A DNA stretch of 64,000 nucleotides from Sciurus carolinensis (Eukaryota > Chordata > Mammalia > Rodentia > Sciuridae): the NCBI RefSeq assembly GCF_902686445.1, contig NC_062217.1, positions 88,407,758 through 88,471,757 of the forward strand. Direction: 5' to 3'. This document shows positions 49,046 to 59,930 of this stretch, piece after piece (position 1 is the stretch's first letter; every line of letters begins with the position of its first letter). Both the position numbers and the translations under genes were made by a program. The notes below the pieces were generated by a model. It worked only from the letters and a program-made list of their open reading frames with translations, ran no database searches and was not told the origin of the DNA.

Positions 49046-50815
49046 AACTTTCTGACTTTTTCTGTCAAGGAGAACCAGGGAGGAGAGTTAATAGGAAATT
49101 CTTCATTTTACACTCAGTAGGTGGCTACCATTCTTATGAGCTATTGTTTTAATTTCTTTAGTAGAAAACTCATGGAATATTAGCTCCTGACCTGGCAGGC
49201 TGACGGTAATTTAATTTCTTGAGTACACTCTCCTCCAGATCATTCTTTTAGTAGGCTTCTCATCTTGGTCATGTCTTAGCAAAGTTCACTGCCTCATGCT
49301 TTTCACATTCCGGTAGAATAAACATATTTTTATACATGAAGAAAATATTGGCAGCTCTCCTCCTCCCAGCACTCAAACTCATAATAATCACAATCTTCAA
49401 TATGGAGGATACTTTAAAAAATCTTCAGAAGTTTTGTTTGAAATATGGAAGAAGAAAGAAAAATAAAAATATAGAAATGATATCCAAAGTATGGATAGAG
49501 CATAACATTGGAAAATGTTTCAAAAAATTAGCAGAAAAAGCAGAAATGTTGAAAGTAGAAACTGCTAGAATTAAACTAAAATAAGGAAAGAATAAAATAA
49601 TCAGTTTGCAGTAAGCTATTGAAGAGAGGAAAAATATGTTTGAACATTATATAAGCAATGCACTTAAATTTTCTCAGGTAGGAAGAATGAGTTTTCTTTA
49701 ACTCCTCTATCTCCTTGAATTCTTTATAACAATTTCCCAATAAAACTACTTATAGCATGCCTACAAATACCCCCACTGGAAATTTCTGATCATTAATGAT
49801 CTTCTATTTTATATCTGAAGTAAAGGACATGACAAAAAATGGTAGGAGCTACTGTTAGGAGAAAAGTGAAAGTGCTGTTCTTCTAGACTTGAATTTTTGA
49901 CTCACTAATTGTCAGTGATTAAGGAAACTTGCAACACTCAAACTGCAGTGATTTTAGGGATGAGTTCTGCAGAGGGAGAAAGAAATATGTGTTTTCCCCT
50001 AGTAAATGAAGTCCAATTATAGGGACAACAGCAAAAGTGACACCTGACAGAATTTCTAATTAGTTTCTCTATAAATGTGTTTATGACCTCGTGCAAGTTG
50101 CAGATGAGTACATAACCAAAACCACATTATAAACTCAGAATAACAGATTTCTAAATGGAGAAAATTATTTAATGAAGTAATTGTACACCTAGAATTTTAT
50201 TCTTTCTGTCTCTTTTATTTTTATTCTCTGACTTTTGCAGCAGGAAGAACTGGATAATTAAAAGTGGTCATTTACTGGTTAATTCTTCAATTGCAAGATA
50301 TTCAATTCTTATTGATATTCTCAAGTGTAGGTGTGTTTGTGTGTTTACTTCATTATACATGATCCCTACAAATTAACCTATAAAATAAAATCCTGTTCCA
50401 TGAACCTAACTTTTAAATTACATTGAGCACAAAACATCTCACAAATATTTTCTCCTATTTTGAAGATAGTGACGCTTACAGATAAACCACCAAAATATCC
50501 TTCATGAATTCTGGAGAAAAGAATGACATATGTAGTACTAAACTACTGTTACTGTAGAATATTTTTCTTTTGTATGAGTTTATTTTTGTTTGTAAGATCC
50601 AATGAAGTCTTTAGGCATTTGAAAACATGAAATATAGCAAATTACAAAAAGTTTTTTTTTGTCCAAAATAATTTTTGCTGGCTGATGGTAGTGGAGAGAT
50701 TTGGAGGAGGATGTGGGAATGTAGGAGTGAAAATGCTGTTGGTGATACATCAGAGAAAAATTAGAAAAGTACTGCATAAATATATTGATGATTAAATGTA
50801 TCACAGATATAGATG

Positions 50816-50970
50816 CTGTGGTTCTCAAACTCCAGCATACATCAGAGTCTCCTCAAAACAGTTTACTGGGCTCCATTCCCAAAGTATCTGGTTCTGTTGG
50901 TCTGGGGTTGTGTTAAAACTGGCATTTGAATAAGTCTCTAGACTGCTGGTAGGTTAAGGCTTGGGAAATT
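50816..50970 (+). mobile_element. MER5A-like relic, duplicate of 15112-15290
   Basis: GTGGTTCTCAAACTCCAG and TATCTGGTTCTGTTGGTCTGG; same location in block B as the first copy. Confidence 0.7.
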
Positions 50971-51384
50971 AAAAATTAGGTTTCCCTGTAATTACAATGT
51001 GTTATACATAGTTAAATTACATTATGTTACAGATGAGAATACCAAGCTTTGGCAAATTAAATACCATATCTAATGTTTCATGTCCAGAGACAACAAATTG
51101 AGACTGAGAAACTCTTGTTGACAATCATATTTTGTTGAAATATTTCTGTTTGGAGCTTATTTCCTTTTAAGTATCAACTTTATTTTGCATGAACGTTTTA
51201 TTGATAAAAATACAGTAAGTGTAATCTGGAATGTCTAAAAACAAATGCAGAGTATTATGATTAAATAGAATTGTATTTATTGCACAGTTGTTCTCAATAA
51301 ATTGGTGACATTGAAATGAGTAAAAGAATGAAGTATTTTTGCTCTATTTTGAAAATAATTCATGTATTTTTATTATAGTTAATT

Positions 51385-52360
51385 TTTTTCAATTTTTAAA
51401 AATTATTTATTTTTAAAAAAATTTTTTACAGACTGCGTTTTGATTCATTGTACACAAATGGGGTACATCATTTCATTTCTATGGTTGTACACAATGTAGA
51501 TTCATACCATTCATGTAATCATACATGTACATAGGGTAATGATGTCTGTCTCATTCCACCATAATCTAAAGTTCCTCCATTCTCTCACTCCCCCCACCGA
51601 CTCCCATTATATAACATCCTCCACTTAACAGGAAAATATTTGGCCTTTGGCTTTTGGGTTTGGCTTATTTCACTTAGCATGATATTCTCCAACATCCATC
51701 CATTTATCTGCAAATACCATAATAATATTCTTTATGGCTGAATAATATTCCATTGTGTATATATACCAAAGTTTCTTTATCCATTCTTCTGTTGAAGGGC
51801 ATCTAAGTTGGTACCACAATATCACTATTGTGAATTGAGCTGCAATAAACATTGATGTGGTTGCTTTACTGTAGTATGCTAATTTTAAGTTCTTTGGGAA
51901 TAAACCAAGGAGTGGGATAACTGGATCAAATGGTGGGTCCATTCCAAGTTTTCCGAGGAATCTCCACACTGCTTTCCCAGAGTGGCTGCCCCAATTTGCA
52001 ACTCCACCAGCAATGTATGAGTGTGCCTTTTTCCCCACATTCACACCAACACCTATTATTGCTTGTGTTCTTCATAATAGCCATTCTAATTGGAGTAAGA
52101 TGAAACCTTCAGTTTGTTTTAATTTGCATTTCTCTAATTACTAGATATGTTGAACACTTTTTCATATATTTATTAATTGCCTGTATGTCTTCTTCTATAA
52201 AGTGTATGTCCAGTCCCTTGACCTGTTTATTGATTGGGTTCTTTGTATGGGAGATCTTTCCATCTTCTAAGGTCTTCCTTAATTTCTTTCTTCAATGTTT
52301 TGTAGTTTTCATTGTAGAGATCTTTTACCTCTTTGGTTAGGGGGATTAATTCATTTTTGA
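51385..52360 (-). mobile_element. L1 3' portion, minus strand
   Basis: The plus strand starts with the 3' UTR end (TTTTTTACAGACTGCGTTTTGATTC) and continues into the end of ORF2, which is open on the minus strand at 52044-51670. Near 52250 it jumps to an earlier ORF2 part (CATCTTCTAAGGTCTTCC), so there is an internal deletion. Relatively young L1 subfamily, like the one at 29607-31860. Confidence 0.88.
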
Positions 52361-52689
52361 AAAAAATATCTAAACTGTAGAACTTAAAAACTAACAAGTC
52401 AAAGAAGGGTCCTTAGCAGACTTACACCACGAATCACCTGCAGAACAAGTAAATACAGTTATAAATGTTATATTGAGCTGAATGAAGTATTCAAATTAAA
52501 ATCATGATCTCTTATTTGAATACTGATGCTGATCAAAAAGATGGCAGGATTATTGTACTCTGAAAAGTCCTCTGGGCATGTGTGTTTTGAAGTACTCAGT
52601 ATCATTCTAAAGCTAATTAATATTTTTTACCTCTGGATAAACTTCATTTTGGGGAAAGTAGAGTCAGGAATTTGATGAAAATTGAGAGG

Positions 52690-53232
52690 CAATCTGTAGA
52701 TCAATATTTCTCAAAATGCAGTAAGACCAGCAATATCAACTTAAAGCAAACTTGTAAGCTGCAGTTTCTTTGGTCAAAATTTCTGAGAGTTGAGTCCCAG
52801 AAATCCTGTACTATTTTAATTAAATATCCAGGCAATACTGCATTTTAAACTTTGAGAATCTGTACTCTAGTAGAAGGTTTCCCAACCTCAGTACTATTGA
52901 TATTTTGGATCACATAAATTTCCAGGGTCTTGATGACTACACTGTTATTGTACGAAATTTATCAATAACCCTGGTTTCTATACTCCAAACACCAGTCAGA
53001 CCCATCCCAGTATAACAACTGAAAATTCTCCAGACATTGCCAAATTACTCTTTTAAAAAAATTTTTTTGGAGTTTTAGATGGACAGCATGCCTTTATTTT
53101 ATTTGTTTATTTTTATGTGGTGCTAAGGATTGAACCCAGTGCCTCACACATGCCAGGAAAGTACTCTGCTACTGAACAACAACTCTATTGCCATCAAATT
53201 ACTCTAGAGGGGAAAAAATTTGCCCTTGCATT
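52690..53232. mobile_element. MER5-like and MER20-like hAT relics
   Basis: 52690-52860 has a MER5-type pattern (TATTTCTCAAAATGCAG ... AACTTTGAGAATCTG). 52866-53232 has the MER20 pattern (CCCAACCTCAGTACTATTGATATTTTGGATC ... TCTCCAGACATTGCCAAATTACTC). Both are old non-autonomous DNA transposons. The second is split by a SINE. Confidence 0.7.
53041..53195 (-). mobile_element. ID-derived SINE inserted in the MER20-like element
   Basis: T-rich start, TTATGTGGTGCTAAGGATTGAACCCAGTGCC, ending near ACTCTATTGCC. CAAATTACTCT stands on both sides as target-site duplication. Confidence 0.85.
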
Positions 53233-54892
53233 CAGGATCATAAACTTATTTGGAATCTGTTAAAATGAAGACTTCTGTGCCCATACTGTACTGAGTTAAA
53301 CTTAGTGTAAACACAAAGCCACTGTAATTTGTGTAAAAATTTGTCAAAAATTTCCTAGAGATTACAAATTCTTTGAGGACAGGGACCAGACCAGATAATG
53401 GCCCCTGAGTGATATTTGGGCAAACAGTACCTTTAGTTAATGATTCTTAAACTTTAAAATCAGGTTTTTAGATCTCTATTTGTGGGTGACCCCAGTGAGT
53501 GACCGTGTGTGAGTGACTACTATGAGTCAGTAGTTTTATATCTTGTGTGGACATGCAGATTCCCTGGGGAACTGGTAAAACTACTGATGCTCAGACTATG
53601 CCTCAGAACCTCCACATGAGATTCTGGCATTAGATAAAATCTATTCTCAAATTTTGTCAAATATTGGGGTCGCTGACAATCATGGAAACTACTGAGGCCT
53701 GGCTCCTATCCTTGTTTTGATGTGTGGGTGTAAAGTTCTCTCAGGAGACTTCAATGTATAGCAGAGTCTGAGCACCACTGCACTGGAATGTTCTCAGAGG
53801 CTTTTCACATGTTCCTGGTCTGCAGCAAGAGTTGCAGGACTGTCATGAGCTGATTCCAATTCTAAACTGTAGTGGATAGATTAAGTTGCTGTTTCTAATT
53901 GCCAAAGTTCAGTGAAGGATCTCATTGAATTGATTCCTATGAATTGCTTGCAGCTAAAGGTGCCTGGGAATCAAGTTTGGATACCAAATAGGGATGTCTC
54001 CATTTTAACACTTTGACAGGAGTTTTTGGTAATAATACAGAATCTGGAATTCCTTAGGAAAGAGTATCCAAAATATATTGAAGAGCCAGTAGAAAAGTCT
54101 TCAAAGTATCTATGACTAGATGACTAGATAACTGCCTAGTTGTTCAAGTCACATCCCATATGATGACATGAGAATGGGAATGATTACTAGGCCCCAGTTT
54201 CTTTTAAAGATTCTCAAGTGACCCAATGTGTAGCACCTTGCAAACCACTGTAGTGGGTTTTTAGCACTATTAGCTTTTCACAATTTATCAAAAATTTCCT
54301 AGAGGTTACAAAGTCTTGGAGGGAAGGACCTTCCTGTGAGTTCTTATAGATTCCATATATTTTTTAAATGCAAAAAAAAAAGTGTCTTATGCCCTTTGAG
54401 CACAAACTTTCTAATGGATTTATTAACTCAACTAGGTAATTGAGGTAATCCTATTATCCTTAATTATCTCATTTGCTTTTATTAAACTCAGGAAAGCTAT
54501 AAAGTCCCAAGACTGATACATTTCTTCAGAGAAAAGGAAAAAGGAATATTTATTTGTCTACATAAATATGCACTTCCAACACTTCAATATGCATTGCATT
54601 ATATATACATGTATATATACATATGTACACTTATATCTGCTGGATTGAGTATATATTTTCATACTATACTGTGTTAAGTATTATGGGAGTAACAAGAAGG
54701 AGTAATAAAATGGTCTGCTCTAAACAAGTTAATAATCCATACCATCTGGATGGAAACCACATTTTTTTCAATGAGAACATCCTATAATTCCATTATGTCT
54801 TCCTAAAGTATTGACACAAAGTACAAGCCTTCTAAAGTTTAAGCAAAGCACTATTTAAAAGATTTTTAGAAATCATGTAATAAGTCATTAAC
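53233..54892. other. Spacer with a small internal duplicate
   Basis: TCAAAAATTTCCTAGAG.TTACAAA near 53344 recurs near 54288, with weak similarity on both sides, so a short stretch may be duplicated about 945 bp apart. Otherwise no gene or clear repeat. Confidence 0.45.
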
Positions 54893-54969
54893 TGAGGCTG
54901 GGGATATAGTTCAGTTGGTAGAGTGCTCGCCTTGTGAGCACAAGGTCCTGGGCTCAATTCCTAGCACCA

Positions 54970-55014
<45 letters not shown>
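54893..55014 (+). mobile_element. ID SINE with (CA)n tail
   Basis: GGCTGGGGATATAGTTCAGTTGGTAGAGTGCTCGCC (tRNA-like box A) through GGGCTCAATTCCTAGCACCAC (box B and end), then (CA)n to 55014. AAGTCATT flanks both sides. The A-rich tail has evolved into a microsatellite. Confidence 0.92.
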
Positions 55015-55015
<1 letters not shown>

Positions 55016-55904
55016 GTCATTTATCTATGAACTTGTGCAAAATTGTGATGGAAATATTTTCTTAAATCATTTTTCTAGTATTTTATTTTTAAACAATTGT
55101 TCCAAAAATACAAGCTGTGCAGTGTTTGTTTTAATTTTTACATTTATAATTTTTCTCCAATTAGGCATTTAAAGAGGATCTCCATTCTCCCATCCACAGA
55201 AGCCTTGTGGTCCCTGAGGAATGACAGTTCTAGGACCCTGGTGAGAGGGATTGACTGGGAGTTCTAATCTTAGGGATATTATCTCAAGTAAACTAAATCT
55301 GAAAACTTTCTCTGCAGCTAATTTATAATTTCTCTCCCCATATTTGTAGTAATAACTAAGACTCATTTTGTAGTCACAATGTAAACATTTTCTCATTCTT
55401 TTAAGTTTTGGTGAAAAATAATTATACTGAATAGTGGATTACATTGTGCATATTTATACATGCATATACTACAATTGATCAATTTTAAACCCCAGTTTCT
55501 CCCCCATCCTCTTCCTCTACTCTTTTAGTTTTCATTAATTGTTTTCTCAATAAAGACTTTGATCTTTGCCGGAGTGATACTTTTGTGAGATCTACTCTTT
55601 TCTCTCAGTCATAAATCAAATGTAGATTGAAAGATTATCTATATACTGGACAAGAAGTAAATTGTGTAGTGCCTGAGCTCACAGCAATGTAATTATGAAA
55701 TGGAGCTCTCTCCTCCTAACTCCAGTGAATTTTCCAGCATAAGCATTCTATTTCGTGGGATTTGTTGGTTTGCTGTTGCTTCCTGTCTGGTTTCTTTAGA
55801 CATGGTATAGCAGTAAGAGTTCAAAGTCTCAAATTCTGCCGAACTGAGATCTTTTATAAAGTTCCCTGCTTGTAAATAAATAGCTTGAATTCAGTTGATT
55901 TTTT
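55015..55904. other. Unassigned AT-rich DNA
   Basis: No gene or clear repeat recognised. Confidence 0.5.
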
Positions 55905-56230
55905 TTTTATTATTTTATTGTAAACAAATGGGATACATGTTGTTTCTCTGTTTGTACATGGCGCAAAGGCATACCATTTGTTTTAAACAAATGAAATCCC
56001 CTTTCAAGAAAAATTTCACAAAGAGGTTTATTGTATGTAATGTTTCAAAACAGCACAGATTTGACTGAGCAGGGTGAGCTTCCCCCAGCCTTCCTAGTGC
56101 AGTTTCTCCTGCCCTGAGGGGCCTTCCAGGACACCTAGTTTTAGATGAATACAACTGGAAATATACCAAACTAGATTTTTCTCTGATTACCTTCAGCAGC
56201 ATTAACATTTGTTACTTAAAGTGAGTGACT
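55905..56230 (-). mobile_element. L1 3' UTR scrap and adjoining 3'-UTR-like segment, minus strand
   Basis: 55905-55985 (TTTATTGTAAACAAATGGGATACATGTTG) is an L1 3' end on the minus strand. 55986-56230 reads on the minus strand like a gene 3' UTR, with CAATAAACC near 56030 and GC-rich sequence before it. I cannot name the parent gene. Confidence 0.45.
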
Positions 56231-56354
56231 GCAGGATGAGGTGATAAAGGAATACCAACTGAAAATTTAAGTAGATACAATTGAGGAGTATACATGTAGA
56301 GAAACATCCATCACACATAGAGATTTCAATGCAGATCTCATGTAAAGATATGAG

Positions 56355-56440
56355 TTTTTAAATTTTTTTATTTTTTATTTTTTACAGACTGCATTTTGAT
56401 TCATTGTACACAAATGGAGTACATCATTTCATGGAGTACT
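56355..56440 (-). mobile_element. L1 3' UTR scrap, minus strand
   Basis: TTTTTACAGACTGCATTTTGATTCATTGTACACAAATGGAGTAC is the reverse complement of the L1 3' end also seen at 31.8 and 51.4 kb; truncated after about 80 bases. Confidence 0.8.
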
Positions 56441-56496
56441 GCTACATCCTTTGAAGAAGAGGTATTCGGTTTTACTCTGAAGGTAGGTTGTTGGTT

Positions 56497-56712
56497 GGTT
56501 GGTTTTTGGTACCAGGATTGAACCCAGAGGCACTTAACCACTGAGCCCCATCCTTAGTCCTTTTTGTTTTTTATTAATTTTGAGACAGGGTCTTGCTGTG
56601 TTGCTGAGGACCTTGCTAATGTTCTGAGGCTGACTTTGAACTTACAATCCTCCTGCTTCAGCTTCCCAAGCTACTGGGATTACAGGCATGCATTACTGTA
56701 CTCAGCTGTTAT
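56497..56712 (-). mobile_element. Dimeric ID+B1 SINE, minus strand
   Basis: TTTTGGTACCAGGATTGAACCC (ID half) and GAGACAGGGTCTTGCTGTGTTGC ... GCTACTGGGATTACAGGCATGC (B1 half). Confidence 0.92.
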
Positions 56713-56842
56713 TTTTTAATGTTATCTCAAAAATGATGCCTGGAGGAATGAGACTAGGAAAAGTGAAAACTCCATAAATATATATACGTATTTATGTATT
56801 ATATAATATATATTATATACACATAGTTATATATATATATAT

Positions 56843-57245
56843 TGTCGGGGCACCGCGGACCCCTGGCCCTGGGTGTGGCTTGGCTGCCTGGGTGTGGCAT
56901 AGCTGGCTTGGCTTACTTAGATGCGTATCCAAGATGGCACTTGGCAGGCTGCCAGTATGGTTGGCTTTTGCACAAACAACTGACATCATTTTGAGGAAGT
57001 TCCAGGGATTGGCTGAGCTCCCTGATGGACAGTGCAGGTCCACTGCATGTCTGCATCTACTGCCTGTATCTGTTCATGCTCTCCCCTCGTGCTCAAAGGC
57101 TGATTGGTTACAGTACTGTATATATTAGAGTGTAAGTTCCTCAAAGAAAAAGAACAAAGAAAGAACTGAGAGGATGGGGGTGCGCGCAATAAAAGGGCTG
57201 AAAAGAACCAGGTGTCGTGTCTCTCTGCGGGCGGGGAGCGCAACA
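56843..57245 (+). repeat. ERV2 5' LTR (403 bp)
   Basis: TGTCGGGGCACC...GCGCAACA. U3 carries a partial internal repeat (GGGTGTGGC twice), an AAGATGGC motif, a TATATATTA box near 57120 and AATAAA at about 57189. Frames within it on both strands are chance openings. Confidence 0.95.
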
Positions 57246-57247
57246 GA

Positions 57248-57265
57248 TGGTGCCGAAACCCGGGA
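57248..57265 (+). promoter_or_regulatory. Primer binding site, tRNA-Phe type
   Basis: TGGTGCCGAAACCCGGGA, the same 18 bases as in ERV1, two bases after the LTR. Confidence 0.92.
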
Positions 57266-57340
57266 GCCCTAAAGATAACTCTAGAGTAAGTATAAGATAA
57301 GTATTTGATAAAGTAAATTAAACAGTAAAAAGGCCTTGAA

Positions 57341-57512
57341 AGTTCGCGGAACAGCGACTAGTTAAAGAAAGTTCGCGGTGCAGCGACTAGCCATAAAAGT
57401 TCGCGGAACAGCGACTAGCCTTAAAAGTTCGCGGTGCAGCGACTAGCCATAAAAGTTCGCGGGACAGCGACTAGCCTTAAAAGTTCGCGGTGCAGCGACT
57501 AGTCAAGGGGTT
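57341..57512 (+). repeat. ERV2 leader array: six 28-bp hairpin repeats
   Basis: Cores GTTCGCGG..CAGCGAC start at 57342, 57371, 57399, 57427, 57455 and 57483 (period 29, then 28). In each, TCGC and GCGA can pair around a six-base loop. The loops alternate GGAACA, GGTGCA, GGAACA, GGTGCA, GGGACA, GGTGCA, and the spacers alternate CCAT/CCTT, so the array grew by copying a 56-bp pair. The GGTGCA loops contain self-complementary TGCA. Placement fits a packaging or dimerisation element; that role is inferred. Confidence 0.9.
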
Positions 57513-57590
57513 TTGTGTTGTCTGTGTGTATGGAGTGAATTGTGTGGCTTGTTTGTGTGCTTGGAGCTCTTAGTGCTATAAAATTTAATC

Positions 57591-58340
57591 ATAGGAACAG
57601 AACTGTCTGGGACTGGAATGCAGCAGCCTCTTAGGGAGTTACTAAAAAGTCATGGAATGCCACTAAAAGAAAAAACAGCTTGAGCATTCCTTGATACCAT
57701 AAAAAAGGTCTCTCCGTGGTTTTTAGATAAAGGGTTGTTAAGTATTCCTCAGTGGAAGCACCTGGGAGAGGATCTACGCATAACAAAAAAACAAAAGCTG
57801 TTACCTGTTGGAACTTTAGCCATTTGGTCCCTGATTAAATCTTGCTTACAACATAAAGATAAACAAAATCTAAAGGGACCCCTGGAAGAGGGAAGTCAGG
57901 TTTTAGAAGAGATTAAAGAGAAACGGTTCTGTTCTCAGAACTCAGAAAGAAATAATAACTCAGAAGGGGAAGATTCAAAAGAGAAATTTTCAGGGGGGGA
58001 GCTAGAAAGGACTTTTGGGAAGCTAACAATGCAGTCTAAGCGCCCTATTAATGATGACATTGACACCGGTGAAGACTCGAGACCTGTGGACAATAGTTAA
58101 AAAACACTCTTTTGTGGAGCCTCTGACTGAGGGCAGTCAGGTTTTGGAGAAAATAAAAGAGAAAAGGTCTAAAACATCAAAAAGGGCATCAATAAGATCA
58201 GGGACAAACAAAAATAAAAATGAAAGTGGGTGTAAGGAACAACTTGTTAAAAAGAGGAAAATCAGTTTAGGGGAGGGTCCCCCTAGGCAGAGAGCTCAGC
58301 AGCTCCATTCCTTAAAAGTAGTAAAAAATAATGTTTTGTG
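57591..58340 (+). pseudogene. gag: ERV2 gag N-terminus, start lost, internally duplicated
   Basis: Aligns with ERV1 gag, but the start is ATA (57591) and a TGA at 57681 breaks the matrix domain. A frame at 57735-58100 keeps the second half of matrix (LSIPQWKHLGEDL, then VGTLAIWSLIKSCL). A Glu/Lys-rich segment beginning GSQVLEEIKEKR (about 57888) appears again as GSQVLEKIKEKR (about 58131), the second copy being closer to ERV1. Capsid and nucleocapsid are missing. Confidence 0.85.
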
Positions 58341-58501
58341 ATTTTCTGCATTCAAACCTAACCTGATTTCTCAACCAGGTAAAAAAAGGGTTAAAAAGTC
58401 CTGGGTGATCCTCCCTCCCCCTGCCTGGCCTTGCTAAAGCCACATTGGAATGTAACTGCAGCGTCTCAAGGAGAAAAGGGGGGTAACCTGAAGATAAGAA
58501 G

Positions 58502-58532
<31 letters not shown>

Positions 58533-58555
58533 TGTCCGTTTTAAACTCCTGGGCC
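58341..58555 (+). other. ERV2 poly(A) run and flanks
   Basis: No coding match. 29 consecutive A at 58502-58530, at the same place as the A-run in ERV1 (8629-8652). Confidence 0.7.
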
Positions 58556-59930
58556 GCTACATAAAACTAACTTATTCTTCAGGATTCTTGTTTTGTTTTG
58601 TTTTTTTCTTTAATGCTGTATTTTTGAGCTCATAATTTTGAACCTACATACCTAGGTTAATGATTTTTTTCTTTTTAATCAGTTCTATTTTTTATTCAAC
58701 TGAAGTTTTTAAACATCTGTTTCATTGCAATGAACATTTACCTATAAAGTTACAAGGCCTTTAATTTTGTGTTATGTGTTATGTTGTGCTGTCTAATGTC
58801 ATGTTTTGTCTGCGTCAATACTGAGCGCTCTTAAAATTAAAATTTAAAATGGATCCAAATACTTTTATTCACGTGATTTAAAAGGGTTCAATTTAAATTG
58901 GGTAAACTAATAAAAGTAAAATGTCTTTAGAAATAACTCACAACTCTCTAGGTGGTTAAGCTAATAAAATATTGATGTTAATAATATGTCTAATATCAAT
59001 TGCTTCTAGGACTTTTCTTCAACAGGAAAGAGGCAGCAGATCCTGTTCAGGACACTTGTCTAATATCTTGGTTTTTATAAAATAAATAAATTGGAGTTAA
59101 CATGTATGGGATTACTCAAATGTGTTTGTAGAGACGTCTGGTTAATTTACAAAGTTAAAATGCTAATTGTTAAATAACATCAAGTACTCTTAACTCCTTA
59201 AATTCCATGGGGCATCATACTTAAACATTATTGATGTTTTCATAGGTTGGTAAATAAAAAGGGTTTACGATTACTTTGTGTCCTCACTAAACTAAAAACA
59301 TGGTTACTAAAAGTTATGTCCTAACAAGTGAAATTCTATATATAAAGGGTCCCAAAAGTTTCAACTGTGTTTCAATTAAGAGTACTATAAATAACAAAAT
59401 ATTTAATCTTATTAAAATAGAGTGATTTATCTAAATTCAGAAATTTCATAAGAGTTGTATCAGAATGTAAACAAAAAGGGGTCAACAAATAGAAAAAAAA
59501 ATAAAAGGTTCTAGGTTTAAAAATATATTTAATAAAAAGAAAAAAAATGTTTCTGAATAAAAAAGTCTGTGTGTAACAAAGGGCAAGTTTCAACAAATCT
59601 GTGTGTAACTAAGTTGGTTGTATGTATGTAAAACAGCTAAAGCTATTTAAGGTTTTTCCTAAGGTGAAATACTAATGTTCTGGTATAAGCCAAAGTTTAA
59701 TCTATATGGTAAAATAACATGGTAAAATAACAAAGTTTTCTTAAAAACACTAATTCATTCTTAACTTTGTGTCTCTTAAGTTTTATTCTTTAAAACAATT
59801 GTCTTAAAAATAGGGGTTTATACAATTATGGTTAAGCAACTGTTAAAGATTGTACTGCATTATAAAATCTAAATTTTTCTTTAAAAACTAAAATTGGTAA
59901 GAACTAATTCCTCACTAAAATTAAAATAAC
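58556..59930 (+). other. ERV2 copy of the shared AT-rich non-coding cassette
   Basis: About 1.37 kb, collinear with ERV1 8691-9945, no long frames. It carries one segment (about 59128-59270) that ERV1 lacks. It ends near the integrase scrap at 59930. Confidence 0.8.

Larger units (their letters stand above)
45655..51380. repeat. Segmental duplication block B, copy 2
   Basis: Counterpart of 12252-15720, with a private 2.4-kb stretch at 46715-49120 that separates matching sequence. Includes the shared old SINE and MER5-like element. Confidence 0.85.

Noticed and set aside
56880..57128. 82-codon frame repeated at 61213-61461, and mirror frames on the minus strand
   Set aside because: They lie wholly inside the two LTRs, so identity follows from LTR identity.
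57341..57512. 28-bp repeats with dyad symmetry looking like a CRISPR array
   Set aside because: The units are contiguous apart from near-constant short spacers; there are no unique spacers and no cas genes, and the setting is a retroviral leader in a mammal.
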